From NCBI GenBank assembly GCA_028710885.1, contig JAQTTG010000002.1, positions 62,001 to 126,000 on the forward strand: DNA of 64,000 nucleotides, given 5' to 3'. A program made the translations under genes and the position numbers. The notes below the pieces were generated by a model. That model was not told the DNA's origin and did not search any database. It was given only the letters and a program-made list of their open reading frames with translations. The DNA is from Sulfuricurvum sp. Lineage in GTDB: Bacteria; Campylobacterota; Campylobacteria; Campylobacterales; Sulfurimonadaceae. Below are positions 25,936-34,837 of the stretch, piece after piece (within the stretch, counting starts at the first letter, position 1; each line of letters begins with the position of its first letter).

Positions 25936-25941
25936 TATAAT
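25936..25941 (+). promoter_or_regulatory. Candidate -10 box for plsY
   Basis: TATAAT on the plus strand 31 bases before the plsY ATG, preceded by a T-rich stretch (around 25905-25912) rather than a -35 hexamer, as is usual in Campylobacterota. Confidence 0.5.
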
Positions 25942-25971
25942 ACCATCTTGCTTATCCACAAAAGGAATTCA

Positions 25972-26586
25972 ATGGATTTTTTATTTAACCAAAACGTGCA
26001 ATTTTATCTGCTCGCTTATCTCCTCGGCGGTATACCGTTTGGACTTATCTTGGCAAAAGTATTTGCCGGAGTTAATATCAAAGAAGCCGGTTCTCAAAGC
26101 ATCGGTGCAACCAATGTTCTCCGTGTTGTCAAAGAGACAAATCCCTCTTTGGCTAAAAAACTCGGAGCCGCTACCCTCGCCCTCGATGCTATTAAAGGGA
26201 TTGCTGTTGTCCTCGCTGCTAAATACTACGGAATGGACGAAAGCGTTCAATGGATGGTTGCGGTACTTGCCGTCATCGGCCACTGCTTTAGCCCTTATCT
26301 GTGGTTTGAGGGGGGCAAAGGGGTAGCAACCGGAATGGGTGTCATGGCGGTTATGCTTCCGATTCCTACCGTCATTGCTTTGGTTGTATGGGGAATTGCC
26401 GCTAAAACGATCCGCATCTCATCACTCTCATCCATGCTCGGACTTGCAGCTCTCGTCGTGGCATCGTTTCTCCTTTATCCGGCAATGTTTCATGCTCCGG
26501 TACTCTTTATCGCATTTATTTTGTTTTACAAACATATCCCTAACTTTGTCCGCCTTGTAAAAGGGGAAGAGAAGCGAGTCGCATGA
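25972..26586 (+). CDS. plsY: Acyl-phosphate:glycerol-3-phosphate acyltransferase PlsY
   Basis: Membrane acyltransferase for the first acylation of glycerol phosphate; 204 residues with about five hydrophobic helices. PlsY active-site motifs are visible: GSQSIGATNVLR near residue 38, a KGGKG-like FEGGKGVATGMG and the C-terminal RLVKGEE. The ATG at 25972 follows AAAGGAA; the frame opens 14 codons earlier without support. The start of folB overlaps its stop. Confidence 0.95.
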   Translation: MDFLFNQNVQFYLLAYLLGGIPFGLILAKVFAGVNIKEAGSQSIGATNVLRVVKETNPSLAKKLGAATLALDAIKGIAVVLAAKYYGMDESVQWMVAVLAVIGHCFSPYLWFEGGKGVATGMGVMAVMLPIPTVIALVVWGIAAKTIRISSLSSMLGLAALVVASFLLYPAMFHAPVLFIAFILFYKHIPNFVRLVKGEEKRVA

Positions 26587-26909
26587 AAATTCTGATCGAG
26601 AATTTAGAGTTTGAAACCATACTCGGAATTCTCCCTCATGAGCGGATCAAGACCCAAAAAATACGAGTCAATTGTACGATTGAGTACCCTTATTCATCCA
26701 ATCACTTTATTAACTATGCCGATGTTGCCACTCACATCGAGACAAACATGCACGAAAAACAATTTGAACTTATCGAAGAAGCTATCGATTTTCTCTCTAC
26801 CTCTTTAAAAAGCGAATTTTCACTGATACAAACACTCACACTCTCCATTCGGAAACCGGATATTTTGCCCAATTGCACCGTCGGTGTCGAACAGCTCTAC
26901 CGATTTTAA
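26583..26909 (+). CDS. folB: Dihydroneopterin aldolase-like protein
   Basis: 108 residues; folate pathway enzyme that makes 6-hydroxymethyl-dihydropterin. FolB family features include the N-terminal LIENLEFETILGILPHER, YADVATHI in the middle and FELIEEAIDFL that carries the conserved Glu. It is shorter and more divergent than E. coli FolB, as is usual for this phylum. Overlaps plsY by four bases (ATGA). A folB-like gene next to the cosR/hsrA region is also remembered in Campylobacter jejuni. Confidence 0.82.
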   Translation: MKILIENLEFETILGILPHERIKTQKIRVNCTIEYPYSSNHFINYADVATHIETNMHEKQFELIEEAIDFLSTSLKSEFSLIQTLTLSIRKPDILPNCTVGVEQLYRF

Positions 26910-26943
26910 CCATCACTTTCACATTTACTTAACAATTCGCCGC

Positions 26944-26949
26944 TACAAT
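26944..26949 (+). promoter_or_regulatory. Candidate -10 box for the OmpA-like lipoprotein gene
   Basis: TACAAT in the context CGCTACAATTCCG, 35 bases before the ATG at 26984. The context matches the tRNA promoter at 43082 (CGCTATAATTCCC). Confidence 0.45.
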
Positions 26950-26983
26950 TCCGTCTCAAATATATCAAAAACAGGAAACTTAG

Positions 26984-27625
26984 ATGAAACACTCATTTCT
27001 ATCTTTATTAACAGCAAGCCTATTACTCGTAGGATGTGCCGGTACAGACACAGGTCTCTCTAAAACCCAAACAGGTGCGATTATTGGCGGTATTGCCGGT
27101 GCTGTTGCGGGTAAAGCAACGTCAAACCACAGCACCAAACGTACCCTTATCGGAGGAGCCATCGGTGCTCTCGCCGGTGCAGGTGTTGGTGCCTATATGG
27201 ACAAACAGCAAGCTGAACTCGATAAAGAACTAAAAGGGAGCGGCGTACAAGTACAACGTCAAGGCGACACCATTAATCTAAATATGCCTGGCGGCATTAC
27301 ATTTGATACCGGTAAAGCAAACATCAAACCAAATTTTAACCCGGTATTGAGTGATATTGCCAACGTAATGACTAAATATCCTGAAACAAGAATTGAAATT
27401 CAAGGACATACAGACAATGTGGGCAGCGATAGCGATAATCTCAGACTCTCTGAACTTCGCGCGCAAAGTGTTACTTCAGCACTTATTAATACTGGCGTAA
27501 CAAGTACACGACTAAGTCCGGTCGGATACGGTGAGAGCCAACCGATTGCTACAAATGACACTCCTGCCGGACGCGAAGCAAACCGCCGCGTTGAAATCAA
27601 AATTATCCCTAATCCTGCAAACTAA
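26984..27625 (+). CDS. OmpA-family lipoprotein with glycine-zipper segment
   Basis: 213 residues. A lipoprotein signal ends LLVGC with Cys at about 18. Two glycine-zipper stretches follow (GAIIGGIAGAVAG and GGAIGALAGAGVGA, about 32-70). The C-terminal OmpA-like peptidoglycan-binding domain (about 95-210) has TFDTGKANI, EIQGHTDNVG and NRRVEIKI. This layout resembles E. coli YiaD. The mature protein should anchor the outer membrane to peptidoglycan. A strong hairpin follows the stop, so the gene appears to be transcribed alone. Confidence 0.9.
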   Translation: MKHSFLSLLTASLLLVGCAGTDTGLSKTQTGAIIGGIAGAVAGKATSNHSTKRTLIGGAIGALAGAGVGAYMDKQQAELDKELKGSGVQVQRQGDTINLNMPGGITFDTGKANIKPNFNPVLSDIANVMTKYPETRIEIQGHTDNVGSDSDNLRLSELRAQSVTSALINTGVTSTRLSPVGYGESQPIATNDTPAGREANRRVEIKIIPNPAN

Positions 27626-27628
27626 TCC

Positions 27629-27660
27629 AATATTTCCCTTTTTGAAAGGGAAATATTTCT
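27629..27660 (+). terminator. Hairpin terminator after the OmpA-like lipoprotein gene
   Basis: Perfect 13-base inverted repeat (27629-27641 with 27645-27657), loop TTG, beginning a few bases after the stop and followed by TTCT. The stem is A/U-rich with a GGG/CCC core. The T-run is partly inside the stem, so it may terminate in both directions. Confidence 0.7.
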
Positions 27661-27778
27661 CCTAGTTACACCGTTACCGTTTAATACTATTCCATTTTTT
27701 AAAAAAAATTGAAAAAAAGTTTAAAATTTTCTAAAATTGTGGTATCATTTCCGGAAAATTTCGCACTGAGGAACGTGA

Positions 27779-28450
27779 ATGCGTATTCTGATCATTGAAG
27801 ATGAAGTAACCCTCAACAAAACTTTAGCCGAAGGGCTCAAAGAGTTCGGTTACCAAAGCGATGTCGTTGAGACCCTAAAAGACGGTGAGTATTACTTAGA
27901 TATTCGTAATTATGACCTAATCTTGATGGATTGGATGCTGCCTGATGGCAACAGCGTCGATATTATCCCTGACATTAAAACTAATACCCCTAAAACCGTC
28001 GTCGTCGTCCTTTCAGCTCGTGATGATAACGAAAGTGAAATCGAAGCGCTTCGCGCCGGTGCAGATGACTATATCCGTAAACCGTTTGACTTTGACGTTC
28101 TTGTTGCTCGTATTGAAGCTCGTCTACGTTTCGGTGGAAGTAATATCATCGAAATCGATGATTTGACGATCAATCCTGAAGAGGAAAAAATCATCTACAA
28201 AGAAAAAGAGATCGAACTTAAAGGGAAACCTTTCGAAGTATTGACTCACCTTGCACGTCATCGTGACCAAATTGTATCTAAAGAGCAATTGCTTGATGCT
28301 ATATGGGAAGAACCAGAATTGGTTACACCAAATGTTATCGAAGTTGCAATCAACCAAATCCGTCAAAAAATGGACAAACCTCTCGGGATCACTACAATCG
28401 AGACGGTTCGCCGTCGAGGATACCGCTTTTGTTTTCCAAAAGAAGTATAA
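27779..28450 (+). CDS. cosR: CosR/HsrA-type OmpR-family response regulator
   Basis: 223 residues. The DNA-binding half is extremely close to my memory of Helicobacter pylori HP1043 (HsrA) and Campylobacter CosR, including GKPFEVLTHLARHRDQIV, SKEQLLDAIWEEPE and the ending RRRGYRFCFPK. Unlike HP1043, which lacks the phospho-acceptor, this receiver has a full site: acidic pair Glu7/Asp8, Asp51 (LILMDWMLPDG), Ser79 and Lys101. It overlaps a histidine kinase gene. CosR/HsrA regulators are essential and control oxidative-stress and respiratory genes. Followed after the kinase by a ferredoxin and ppx, as in Campylobacter. Confidence 0.92.
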   Translation: MRILIIEDEVTLNKTLAEGLKEFGYQSDVVETLKDGEYYLDIRNYDLILMDWMLPDGNSVDIIPDIKTNTPKTVVVVLSARDDNESEIEALRAGADDYIRKPFDFDVLVARIEARLRFGGSNIIEIDDLTINPEEEKIIYKEKEIELKGKPFEVLTHLARHRDQIVSKEQLLDAIWEEPELVTPNVIEVAINQIRQKMDKPLGITTIETVRRRGYRFCFPKEV

Positions 28451-29727
28451 GACGACGATTTCTCTTTCAACTCATTGTCGCTTCGGCGGCATTGGTTATC
28501 CTCTTTTCCTCTTTTTTATACCTTTTTATTAAACAATCTATTTACGATGAAAAACAAGCTGAACTTATTACTTATGCTGAGAATATTTCTGCATATAAAT
28601 CCCTCCTTTCGCAACAAAACAATGCCGATGCATTAATGGGATTAAGCATCGAGCTTATCTCGCTCCCTTCAGCTGAAGAACATCTTGATTTTTATGAAAC
28701 ATACCACAAAGATAAAACAACCACACTTACTCTAATATATCCATTTGATTTTGAACACTCTTCCTACCTAAAACTTACGCGTGACATCACCCCTACCAAA
28801 CGATTATTACGAAAAATTCTAAACTCGATTTTTATTATCAATGCCGTTGGATTTGTCGTAATCATCCTCTACGCAATCGCCTTTTCAAAAATGCTAATTG
28901 CCCCCATCAGTGCTCTTACCCGTCGTTTAGCCAATATGAATGAACATTTGATCCGTCCGATAAAAGTTGAGCAGCTCCCTGATGAATTTGAGCCTCTAGG
29001 AGAAACACTTAATCGTCTTATGGGACGAATTCAGAATTTTGTTAAATACCAAAAAGAGCTCTTTATCGGTGCCGCCCATGAACTCAAAACTCCTCTTGCC
29101 GTTATCAAACTCAAAAATCAAGTAACACTCATTAAAAAACGCTCTAGCGAAGAGTATATCGAAGCAATCCGAATCACGAATCAAAGCGTCGACGAAATGA
29201 ATAAAATCGTTGCCGACATCCTCAATATCGGCCGTCAAGAGGGAGCTCAACTTGAAATTCCGGTTGAAGCCGACATCATTAAAATTTTAAAAAAGTGGGA
29301 AGGCGATTTTGCATTATTAGCTCACAGTGAGAACAAAAAATTAATCACAAAATTTGAGCCTGACTCCTTTATGGCTGCATTGCAAGTAACATTACTCAAT
29401 CAAATTCTCCAAAACTTCTTACAAAATGCTCTCAAATTTACACCTGAAGGTAAAACAATTTTCTTTCAAAGCTACCTCAATGAAATCGGTATTGTTATTG
29501 AAGTCATTGATGAGGGATGTGGAATTGATGACAGTGTCGACCTTTTTGCGCCATTTAAACGCCAAGGAAATAAATCGGGTGTCGGCTTAGGATTATTTTT
29601 AGCAAAAAGTGCTGCGGAAGCGATCGGTGCACAAATAACGCTAACCAATCGAGATGATGGCATTGATGGCACTTTAGCCCGTTTAGTTTTAGCATCTAAG
29701 CTATGTTGTATTCTCCCTCAGCGCTAA
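28429..29727 (+). CDS. Sensor histidine kinase paired with the CosR/HsrA-like regulator
   Basis: About 432 residues. Two membrane helices (LFQLIVASAALVILFSSFLY near residue 10, and IIFIINAVGFVVIILYAIAF-like around residue 140) flank a periplasmic domain of about 95 residues; a HAMP-like segment follows. The H-box is GAAHELKTPLAVIK and the ATPase shows NFLQNALKFT, DEGCGIDD and GVGLGLFLAK. The frame opens at 28303 inside the regulator gene; the TTG at 28429, nine bases from GAGG, gives a normal kinase N-terminus and a 22-base overlap. In Helicobacter and Campylobacter this regulator is an orphan, so the pair is notable. Confidence 0.88.
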   Translation: MFSKRSIRRRFLFQLIVASAALVILFSSFLYLFIKQSIYDEKQAELITYAENISAYKSLLSQQNNADALMGLSIELISLPSAEEHLDFYETYHKDKTTTLTLIYPFDFEHSSYLKLTRDITPTKRLLRKILNSIFIINAVGFVVIILYAIAFSKMLIAPISALTRRLANMNEHLIRPIKVEQLPDEFEPLGETLNRLMGRIQNFVKYQKELFIGAAHELKTPLAVIKLKNQVTLIKKRSSEEYIEAIRITNQSVDEMNKIVADILNIGRQEGAQLEIPVEADIIKILKKWEGDFALLAHSENKKLITKFEPDSFMAALQVTLLNQILQNFLQNALKFTPEGKTIFFQSYLNEIGIVIEVIDEGCGIDDSVDLFAPFKRQGNKSGVGLGLFLAKSAAEAIGAQITLTNRDDGIDGTLARLVLASKLCCILPQR

Positions 29728-29882
29728 AATACTTCTAAATTATTCAAAAAAAAATTATCTTTATTGCCGACGCTGACGTCACTCATCGGGGTTTTATTCC
29801 GATAACATATATAATAAATATAAATTAAGGTTCCTTTCGCTATAAATCGCGCATAAACGTAAACTAAATCGAGGGTTAACCT

Positions 29883-30137
29883 ATGCCATTACTAATAGTC
29901 GATGAATGTATTGCATGTGACGCATGCCGTGAAGAGTGCCCAATGGATGCTATTGATGAGGGCGATCCGATTTATATCATCGATCCTGACCGTTGTACAG
30001 AGTGTGTAGGAACTTATGATGAACCTGCTTGTATTGCCGTATGTCCGGTCGATTGTATTATCCCAGATAAAGACAATGTCGAAACAATGCAAGAGCTCCT
30101 TTACAAACATAATCAATTGATGGAGGAAGAGCAGTAA
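29883..30137 (+). CDS. fdxB: Two-[4Fe-4S] ferredoxin, FdxB/YfhL-type
   Basis: 84 residues with two cluster motifs: CIACDACREEC-P and CTEC followed by an eight-residue insertion and CIAVCP. The insertion in the second motif is typical of the YfhL/Alvin ferredoxin type, which has one low-potential cluster. Its stop is directly followed by the ppx/gppA ATG. The position after the CosR-like regulator recalls fdxB (Cj0354c) in Campylobacter. The redox partner is not known. Confidence 0.9.
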   Translation: MPLLIVDECIACDACREECPMDAIDEGDPIYIIDPDRCTECVGTYDEPACIAVCPVDCIIPDKDNVETMQELLYKHNQLMEEEQ

Positions 30138-31595
30138 ATGGCGCAATGTACCGCCGTTATCGACATTGGAAGCAATTCCATGCGAATGGCGGTATTTCAA
30201 AAAACCAGCCGTTTCGCTTTTCACATTGTCCATGAGGTAAAAAGTAGTGTTCGTTTAAGCGAACACGCTTATTTAAATAATGGGTATCTTCAAAATGAAG
30301 CAATGGATCGAACTTCTCTCGCTTTAGGAGAATTTCTATCAATTGCACACTCTTTTGGTGCTAGAAAAATACTATCTGTCGCTACCTCTGCACTTCGTGA
30401 TGCACCAAATGCTAATCTTTTTCTCTCTAGGATACGCAAAGAGTACAATCTCTCTATAAAAGTCATTGATGGGAATAAAGAAGCTTATTTAGGGGGAATG
30501 GCATGTGCCAATCTTCTCCCTTCTCTCGAAGCTATCAGCATAGATGTAGGGGGTGGATCCAGTGAATTTGCCACAATCAAAAATGGGAAAGTTGAACATC
30601 TTTTTTCTCTTAATCTCGGTACGGTTCGTATTAAAGAACTCTTTTTTGATCGGGATGATCTCGATGGAGCGATCCGGTATATAGATGAAGCACTGCAACA
30701 GCTACCTGCTTTTGATCATCATACCCTCATAGGGATTGGAGGGACCTATCGTGCACTTACTCGTGCGCTAATGAAAAAAGAGTCTTATCCACTTAAAAAA
30801 TTACACGGGTTCAGTACTATCCATACGCGATTTTTAGATTTTTGCGATCAGGTTCTGCAAGCAAGCCCAAAAAAATTAAAATCACTCTACATCAAACCAG
30901 ATCGCTTCGATACAATTAAACCCGGAACACTCATCCTCCAAAGGATAGTCAAGCACCTTGGTGTGACAACATGCATAAGCAGTGGTGTAGGAGTTCGAGA
31001 AGGGGTATTCTTAAGTGATTTGCTCCGCAATAGCTATGATCGCTTTCCAGCCAATTACAACCCATCTGTACGCTATCTATTGGATACCTATGCAATCCAT
31101 AGTAAACATGGAATAGAATGTGCCCATCTGGTGAAACGGTTATTTGAAATGCTTCATATTCCGTTAAGGGTTGATTCTTCCTATTTGGGTGACTTGGTAG
31201 TAGCCGCCAAACTGCTACCGATAGGGCTTGGGGTGCGCTATTATGCTTATCAACGCCACAGCTACTATTTAGCGATTAATGCACTTGATTATGGACTAAA
31301 TCACTCTCAAATTGCCTTGATATCACATTTACTTCTTTTCAAAAAAGGTCATAAAAGTTCTGAACTTCTTCCGAAAGAGGGATATGGAACTTTACTGCCA
31401 ATCAATGAAACACTCGACTCGCTTTATGCTATCTTATGGCTATCACACATACTTTTGGCTAGCCGGTGTTCAACCATGGAGATAAACTATGATAATGGTC
31501 TCTTAAATATCAAAGGAAACACTTTGTATTTGGCAAAAGAGCAATTAAAAAATCTTCCTCTTCCTAAAAATCTTACGGTTGTAATTTCGTTATAA
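30138..31595 (+). CDS. ppx: Ppx/GppA-family exopolyphosphatase/pppGpp hydrolase
   Basis: 485 residues. ASKHA phosphatase motifs visible: DIGSNSMRMAVF at the N-terminus (phosphate 1), SVATSALRDAPN, SIDVGGGSSEFA (phosphate 2) and LIGIGGTYRALT; a helical HD-like C-terminal region (about 310-480) follows. This covers either polyphosphate or pppGpp hydrolysis; the sequence alone does not decide. Starts in contact with the ferredoxin gene, so coupled. Gene order regulator-ferredoxin-phosphatase is conserved with Campylobacter as I recall, except for the added kinase. Confidence 0.9.
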   Translation: MAQCTAVIDIGSNSMRMAVFQKTSRFAFHIVHEVKSSVRLSEHAYLNNGYLQNEAMDRTSLALGEFLSIAHSFGARKILSVATSALRDAPNANLFLSRIRKEYNLSIKVIDGNKEAYLGGMACANLLPSLEAISIDVGGGSSEFATIKNGKVEHLFSLNLGTVRIKELFFDRDDLDGAIRYIDEALQQLPAFDHHTLIGIGGTYRALTRALMKKESYPLKKLHGFSTIHTRFLDFCDQVLQASPKKLKSLYIKPDRFDTIKPGTLILQRIVKHLGVTTCISSGVGVREGVFLSDLLRNSYDRFPANYNPSVRYLLDTYAIHSKHGIECAHLVKRLFEMLHIPLRVDSSYLGDLVVAAKLLPIGLGVRYYAYQRHSYYLAINALDYGLNHSQIALISHLLLFKKGHKSSELLPKEGYGTLLPINETLDSLYAILWLSHILLASRCSTMEINYDNGLLNIKGNTLYLAKEQLKNLPLPKNLTVVISL

Positions 31596-31612
31596 AAAAG
31601 TATTGAGAGAGG

Positions 31613-31631
31613 TCCCAAATTTTATTTGGGA
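31613..31631. terminator. Hairpin between convergent ppx and bamA
   Basis: Eight-base inverted repeat TCCCAAAT-TTT-ATTTGGGA between the ppx stop and the bamA stop. In the minus direction a T-run comes about 20 bases later (near 31593-31600). It probably serves both genes; strength is moderate. Confidence 0.5.
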
Positions 31632-31641
31632 GCCTGAAGTA

Positions 31642-33885
31642 TTAAAATCGTTGACCGATTGTAAATTCGAAGTGAGCGATATTATCACCGGTTTGTGCAC
31701 CGATAGGATTAGAAAATACTAACTGAAGCGGTCCTACAGGAGAGAACCATTCTAAGCCGAGACCATAACCTCCACGTCGGATTTCAGATAACGACTGATC
31801 TCCGATCATACCGTAGTCCACAAAAGCTGTTGCACGCATTTTTGCTTCGGGAACCAATGGAAAACTGAGTTCAAGGTTATTAGAAAACGTTTGCATCCCT
31901 CCGACTCTACGTGTTATGCCGTAGCTATCTACAACAGTTGGCGAAACAGAGTACGCACGATATCCACGAACTGAACCGATTCCCCCCATGTAAAAACGTT
32001 CCGCAATAGGGAGAAATCCTGAATCATGTGCATAATTATATCGGGCTTTATAACGTAATATCATATCAAAGTCAATCCATTTTTGAAGCCCCTGATAGAT
32101 TCCAAACGTAGAACGGCTTTTCCAAAAATCTGCTGTTCCTCCAAGCCCTGCTTGCTCAAAACTTTGACCAATTGTCATCCCCTCACGCGGGATATAATAA
32201 TCATCAGTATTATCAAAACTAGCAGAAACCGTTACAGAACTTTTTGAGTAATCCTGAAAATACAATGGATTGACCGCTGTATTATTTAAATCAGTAAGAT
32301 TAACATCACTATAGGCATTTTGTGAATAGCCATATCCCAAATATCCTGTAATAAACCGGCTAAAACGGTGTCCTGTCCCCAAACTCACCCCTGTCGATGC
32401 AACGGTGTAATCAGTATATTTAATAGCACTTTTAAAGACAGAAAAATTTCCGCTAAAGTCACTGTCATTTAAACGTGGATTTGAGATGTTAAATGAATAG
32501 TTTTGCGTACGAGCGGAACGTTCTAAATGGACTCCTACGTTAATTCCTGAACCGAAAATATCACGATCGCTTACCGCAACACTTAACAAAATACCGCCAA
32601 AGCTTCCGTATCCTCCACCAAGCTGAACATTACCTGTGGGTGCCTCTTTCGCTTGAACAATCAAATCCATCGTCTCATCATCAATACGCTTCTCTTCAAT
32701 CGTATTGCTCTCAAAATAACCGGTACGACCGATAGCATTACGAGAGTCCTTAAGATTCGTGGAACTGTACAAGTCACCTGGTGCTAAGAAAAGCTCGCGT
32801 CTGACTACACGATCGAGAGTACGGCTATTTCCTGAAATAATTACATTTCGAATGTGTACTTTTTTGCCCGGTATGACCCGATAAACAACATCAACACTTT
32901 TACCCTCTTTGTCTTTTTTAAGGTCGGGTTGAACCTGTACATATGCGTATCCCAAATCAGCAATTTTCGTTTTTATGCGATCGGAATCTTCGCGGAATGT
33001 TTTAATATTAAATGGTTTATTTTTCTCAAGTTTAATAATTTTTTGCAACTCTAGGTCATCAATTACAGAAGTATCTTGAAAAATCAAAATATCACTGACA
33101 CGATAAACATCCCCCTCAAATATTTTATAGTCCATTTTTGCGGTATAGCTGTCGAAATCAACTTGGACAAATGGTTCATCTACTTTTGCATCGAGAAAAC
33201 CGTTTTGCATGTAATAATCACGAATACGCAAAGGATCGTATTGAAGCTCTGCTAATTTCATTTTACCGTCATTACGTCCCCACATCCAACCCATAAATTG
33301 CTGTTCTTTGTTAGCGATCATACTGTCAAAACCATGAGAATCCAAAGCACTAACACCGGCATAACGTACTTTTTTAATAATAATTTGTTCGCCTTCATTG
33401 ACAATAAAGGTAACTGCCATACTGCCATTATCAAGTTTTTTTGTCTCAATTTCAACAACCGAATCAATCTTACCATCAGCACTTAATGCGTCAATAATAC
33501 GCTTTTTGGCACCTTCAAGCCGTTTTTCATCATATAAAGAACCTTTTTCAATCTGTAAAAGAGTCTTCTGTGCATCTTTATCGTTCTCTTTGTACCCTTT
33601 TAATTCAATCTTTGAAATGGAAGGTTTCTCTTTGAAGTGGAAAGTTACTTTTCCGTCATTCTCTTCTGCCCAAACGTCTTCAAAATACCCTTGTTCAAAG
33701 AAGTTTTTAATTGTCTTATCAACCGTAACCGTATCTAGCGGTTCGCCGATTTTAACTTCATTTAGCCGCTTAGCAACCGCTTCGGAAATATGGACCATGC
33801 CGTCATATTGAATTGACTGGACGTTTTGCGTTGAAGCATGCAACAGCATGCCTGTAATCAACAAAGGGAGGATAATTTTTTTCAA
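31642..33885 (-). CDS. bamA: Outer-membrane assembly protein BamA (Omp85)
   Basis: 747 residues: signal peptide (about 1-18), a periplasmic POTRA region (about 20-345), and a 16-strand beta-barrel ending in phenylalanine (HFEFTIGQRF). In the barrel, the VRGY motif (GIGSVRGYRAYS near residue 640) characteristic of Omp85 is clear. The start is TTG at 33885 because no ATG in that region gives the signal peptide. It is convergent with ppx. Inserts outer-membrane proteins, and would be needed for the sox porin in this window. Confidence 0.95.
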   Translation of the reverse strand: MKKIILPLLITGMLLHASTQNVQSIQYDGMVHISEAVAKRLNEVKIGEPLDTVTVDKTIKNFFEQGYFEDVWAEENDGKVTFHFKEKPSISKIELKGYKENDKDAQKTLLQIEKGSLYDEKRLEGAKKRIIDALSADGKIDSVVEIETKKLDNGSMAVTFIVNEGEQIIIKKVRYAGVSALDSHGFDSMIANKEQQFMGWMWGRNDGKMKLAELQYDPLRIRDYYMQNGFLDAKVDEPFVQVDFDSYTAKMDYKIFEGDVYRVSDILIFQDTSVIDDLELQKIIKLEKNKPFNIKTFREDSDRIKTKIADLGYAYVQVQPDLKKDKEGKSVDVVYRVIPGKKVHIRNVIISGNSRTLDRVVRRELFLAPGDLYSSTNLKDSRNAIGRTGYFESNTIEEKRIDDETMDLIVQAKEAPTGNVQLGGGYGSFGGILLSVAVSDRDIFGSGINVGVHLERSARTQNYSFNISNPRLNDSDFSGNFSVFKSAIKYTDYTVASTGVSLGTGHRFSRFITGYLGYGYSQNAYSDVNLTDLNNTAVNPLYFQDYSKSSVTVSASFDNTDDYYIPREGMTIGQSFEQAGLGGTADFWKSRSTFGIYQGLQKWIDFDMILRYKARYNYAHDSGFLPIAERFYMGGIGSVRGYRAYSVSPTVVDSYGITRRVGGMQTFSNNLELSFPLVPEAKMRATAFVDYGMIGDQSLSEIRRGGYGLGLEWFSPVGPLQLVFSNPIGAQTGDNIAHFEFTIGQRF

Positions 33886-33966
33886 ACCAAAATTCCGTTA
33901 CGTTAAAATAGTCTCCCATTCTATCACTTAGATGATTAATGTTCCGTAAATTAAACTTAAAGCGGC

Positions 33967-33972
33967 TAAAAT
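33967..33972 (+). promoter_or_regulatory. Candidate -10 box for tyrA
   Basis: TAAAAT in GGCTAAAATAGCGC, 28 bases before the tyrA ATG, in the 115-base divergent gap between bamA and tyrA. Confidence 0.4.
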
Positions 33973-34000
33973 AGCGCTATTAAGATCTAAAAGGAAATGG

Positions 34001-34837
34001 ATGCGTATCGGAATAGTCGGATTGGGATTGATGGGGGGATCGATGGCATTGGCCCTCAAACATCTCTCTTTTATCACCTCGATCGTCGGCAGCGATCATA
34101 ATAAAGAACATCAGCAAATCGCGCTTAGTCGTGGCTTAGTTCAAGCAATCGTCCCATTTTCCGAACTCAAACAAGCATGTGATGTTATCTTTCTGGCCGT
34201 TCCGGTAGATGGGGTTATTGCACTCTTAAATGAATGTACTGACTTGGCTGGAAGTGATACGACATTAATCGATTTGGGCAGTACAAAAGCGCTTATCGTC
34301 AATGCAGTTCCCCCCTCTATTCGTGCAAACTTTATCCCTGCACACCCGATGACAGGAACTGAACAATTTGGTCCAAATGCTGCCTTAGAAGGACTATATG
34401 CCGATAAAGTAGTGGTTTTATGCGACTTGGAGCACAGTGGTCCAACTCAACGTGATACAGCACTACGTATTTTCCGGTCCATTGGAATGCAAGTGCAAAC
34501 AATGGGTGCACATCAGCATGATCGCCATGCTGCCTTTATTAGTCATATGCCCCATATAATTTCCTATGCGTTAGCCAATACCGTTCTGGCTCAAGAAGAA
34601 AAAGAGAATATCCTTACTCTCGCGGCAGGCGGGTTTCGTTCCATGAGCCGACTGGCTAAAAGTTCTCCTGCAATGTGGGAAGATATTTTTCGCCAAAATC
34701 GTGAAAATGTCCTCGAAGCGGTAGAATTTTTCGAAACAGAGCTTCAAATACTAAAAGCAGCCCTCAAAGATGAAAATTACACCCAATTGCGCCGTGAAAT
34801 GAAAGGTGCAAATAAACTTTATGAGATTTTTTCTTAA
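34001..34837 (+). CDS. tyrA: Prephenate dehydrogenase
   Basis: 278 residues, NAD-dependent tyrosine-branch enzyme. Rossmann motif GIVGLGLMGGS at the N-terminus, then DLGSTKALI, FIPAHPMTGTEQFGP with the conserved His, and FISHMPHIISYALAN with the catalytic His region. AAGGAA precedes the ATG. Its stop overlaps by four bases the stop of the last Bat-locus gene from the other strand, so there is no room for a terminator. Confidence 0.94.
   Translation: MRIGIVGLGLMGGSMALALKHLSFITSIVGSDHNKEHQQIALSRGLVQAIVPFSELKQACDVIFLAVPVDGVIALLNECTDLAGSDTTLIDLGSTKALIVNAVPPSIRANFIPAHPMTGTEQFGPNAALEGLYADKVVVLCDLEHSGPTQRDTALRIFRSIGMQVQTMGAHQHDRHAAFISHMPHIISYALANTVLAQEEKENILTLAAGGFRSMSRLAKSSPAMWEDIFRQNRENVLEAVEFFETELQILKAALKDENYTQLRREMKGANKLYEIFS

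Noticed and set aside
28303-28428. Upstream extension of the kinase frame
   Set aside because: The extra residues lie in the DNA-binding domain of the regulator and have no signal or family similarity; a TTG at 28429 gives a normal kinase start.
29728-29882. Terminator and promoter between the kinase and ferredoxin genes
   Set aside because: A weak ATCGG/CCGAT hairpin and two possible -10 boxes (29810 and 29841) exist, but neither is decisive, so none was listed.
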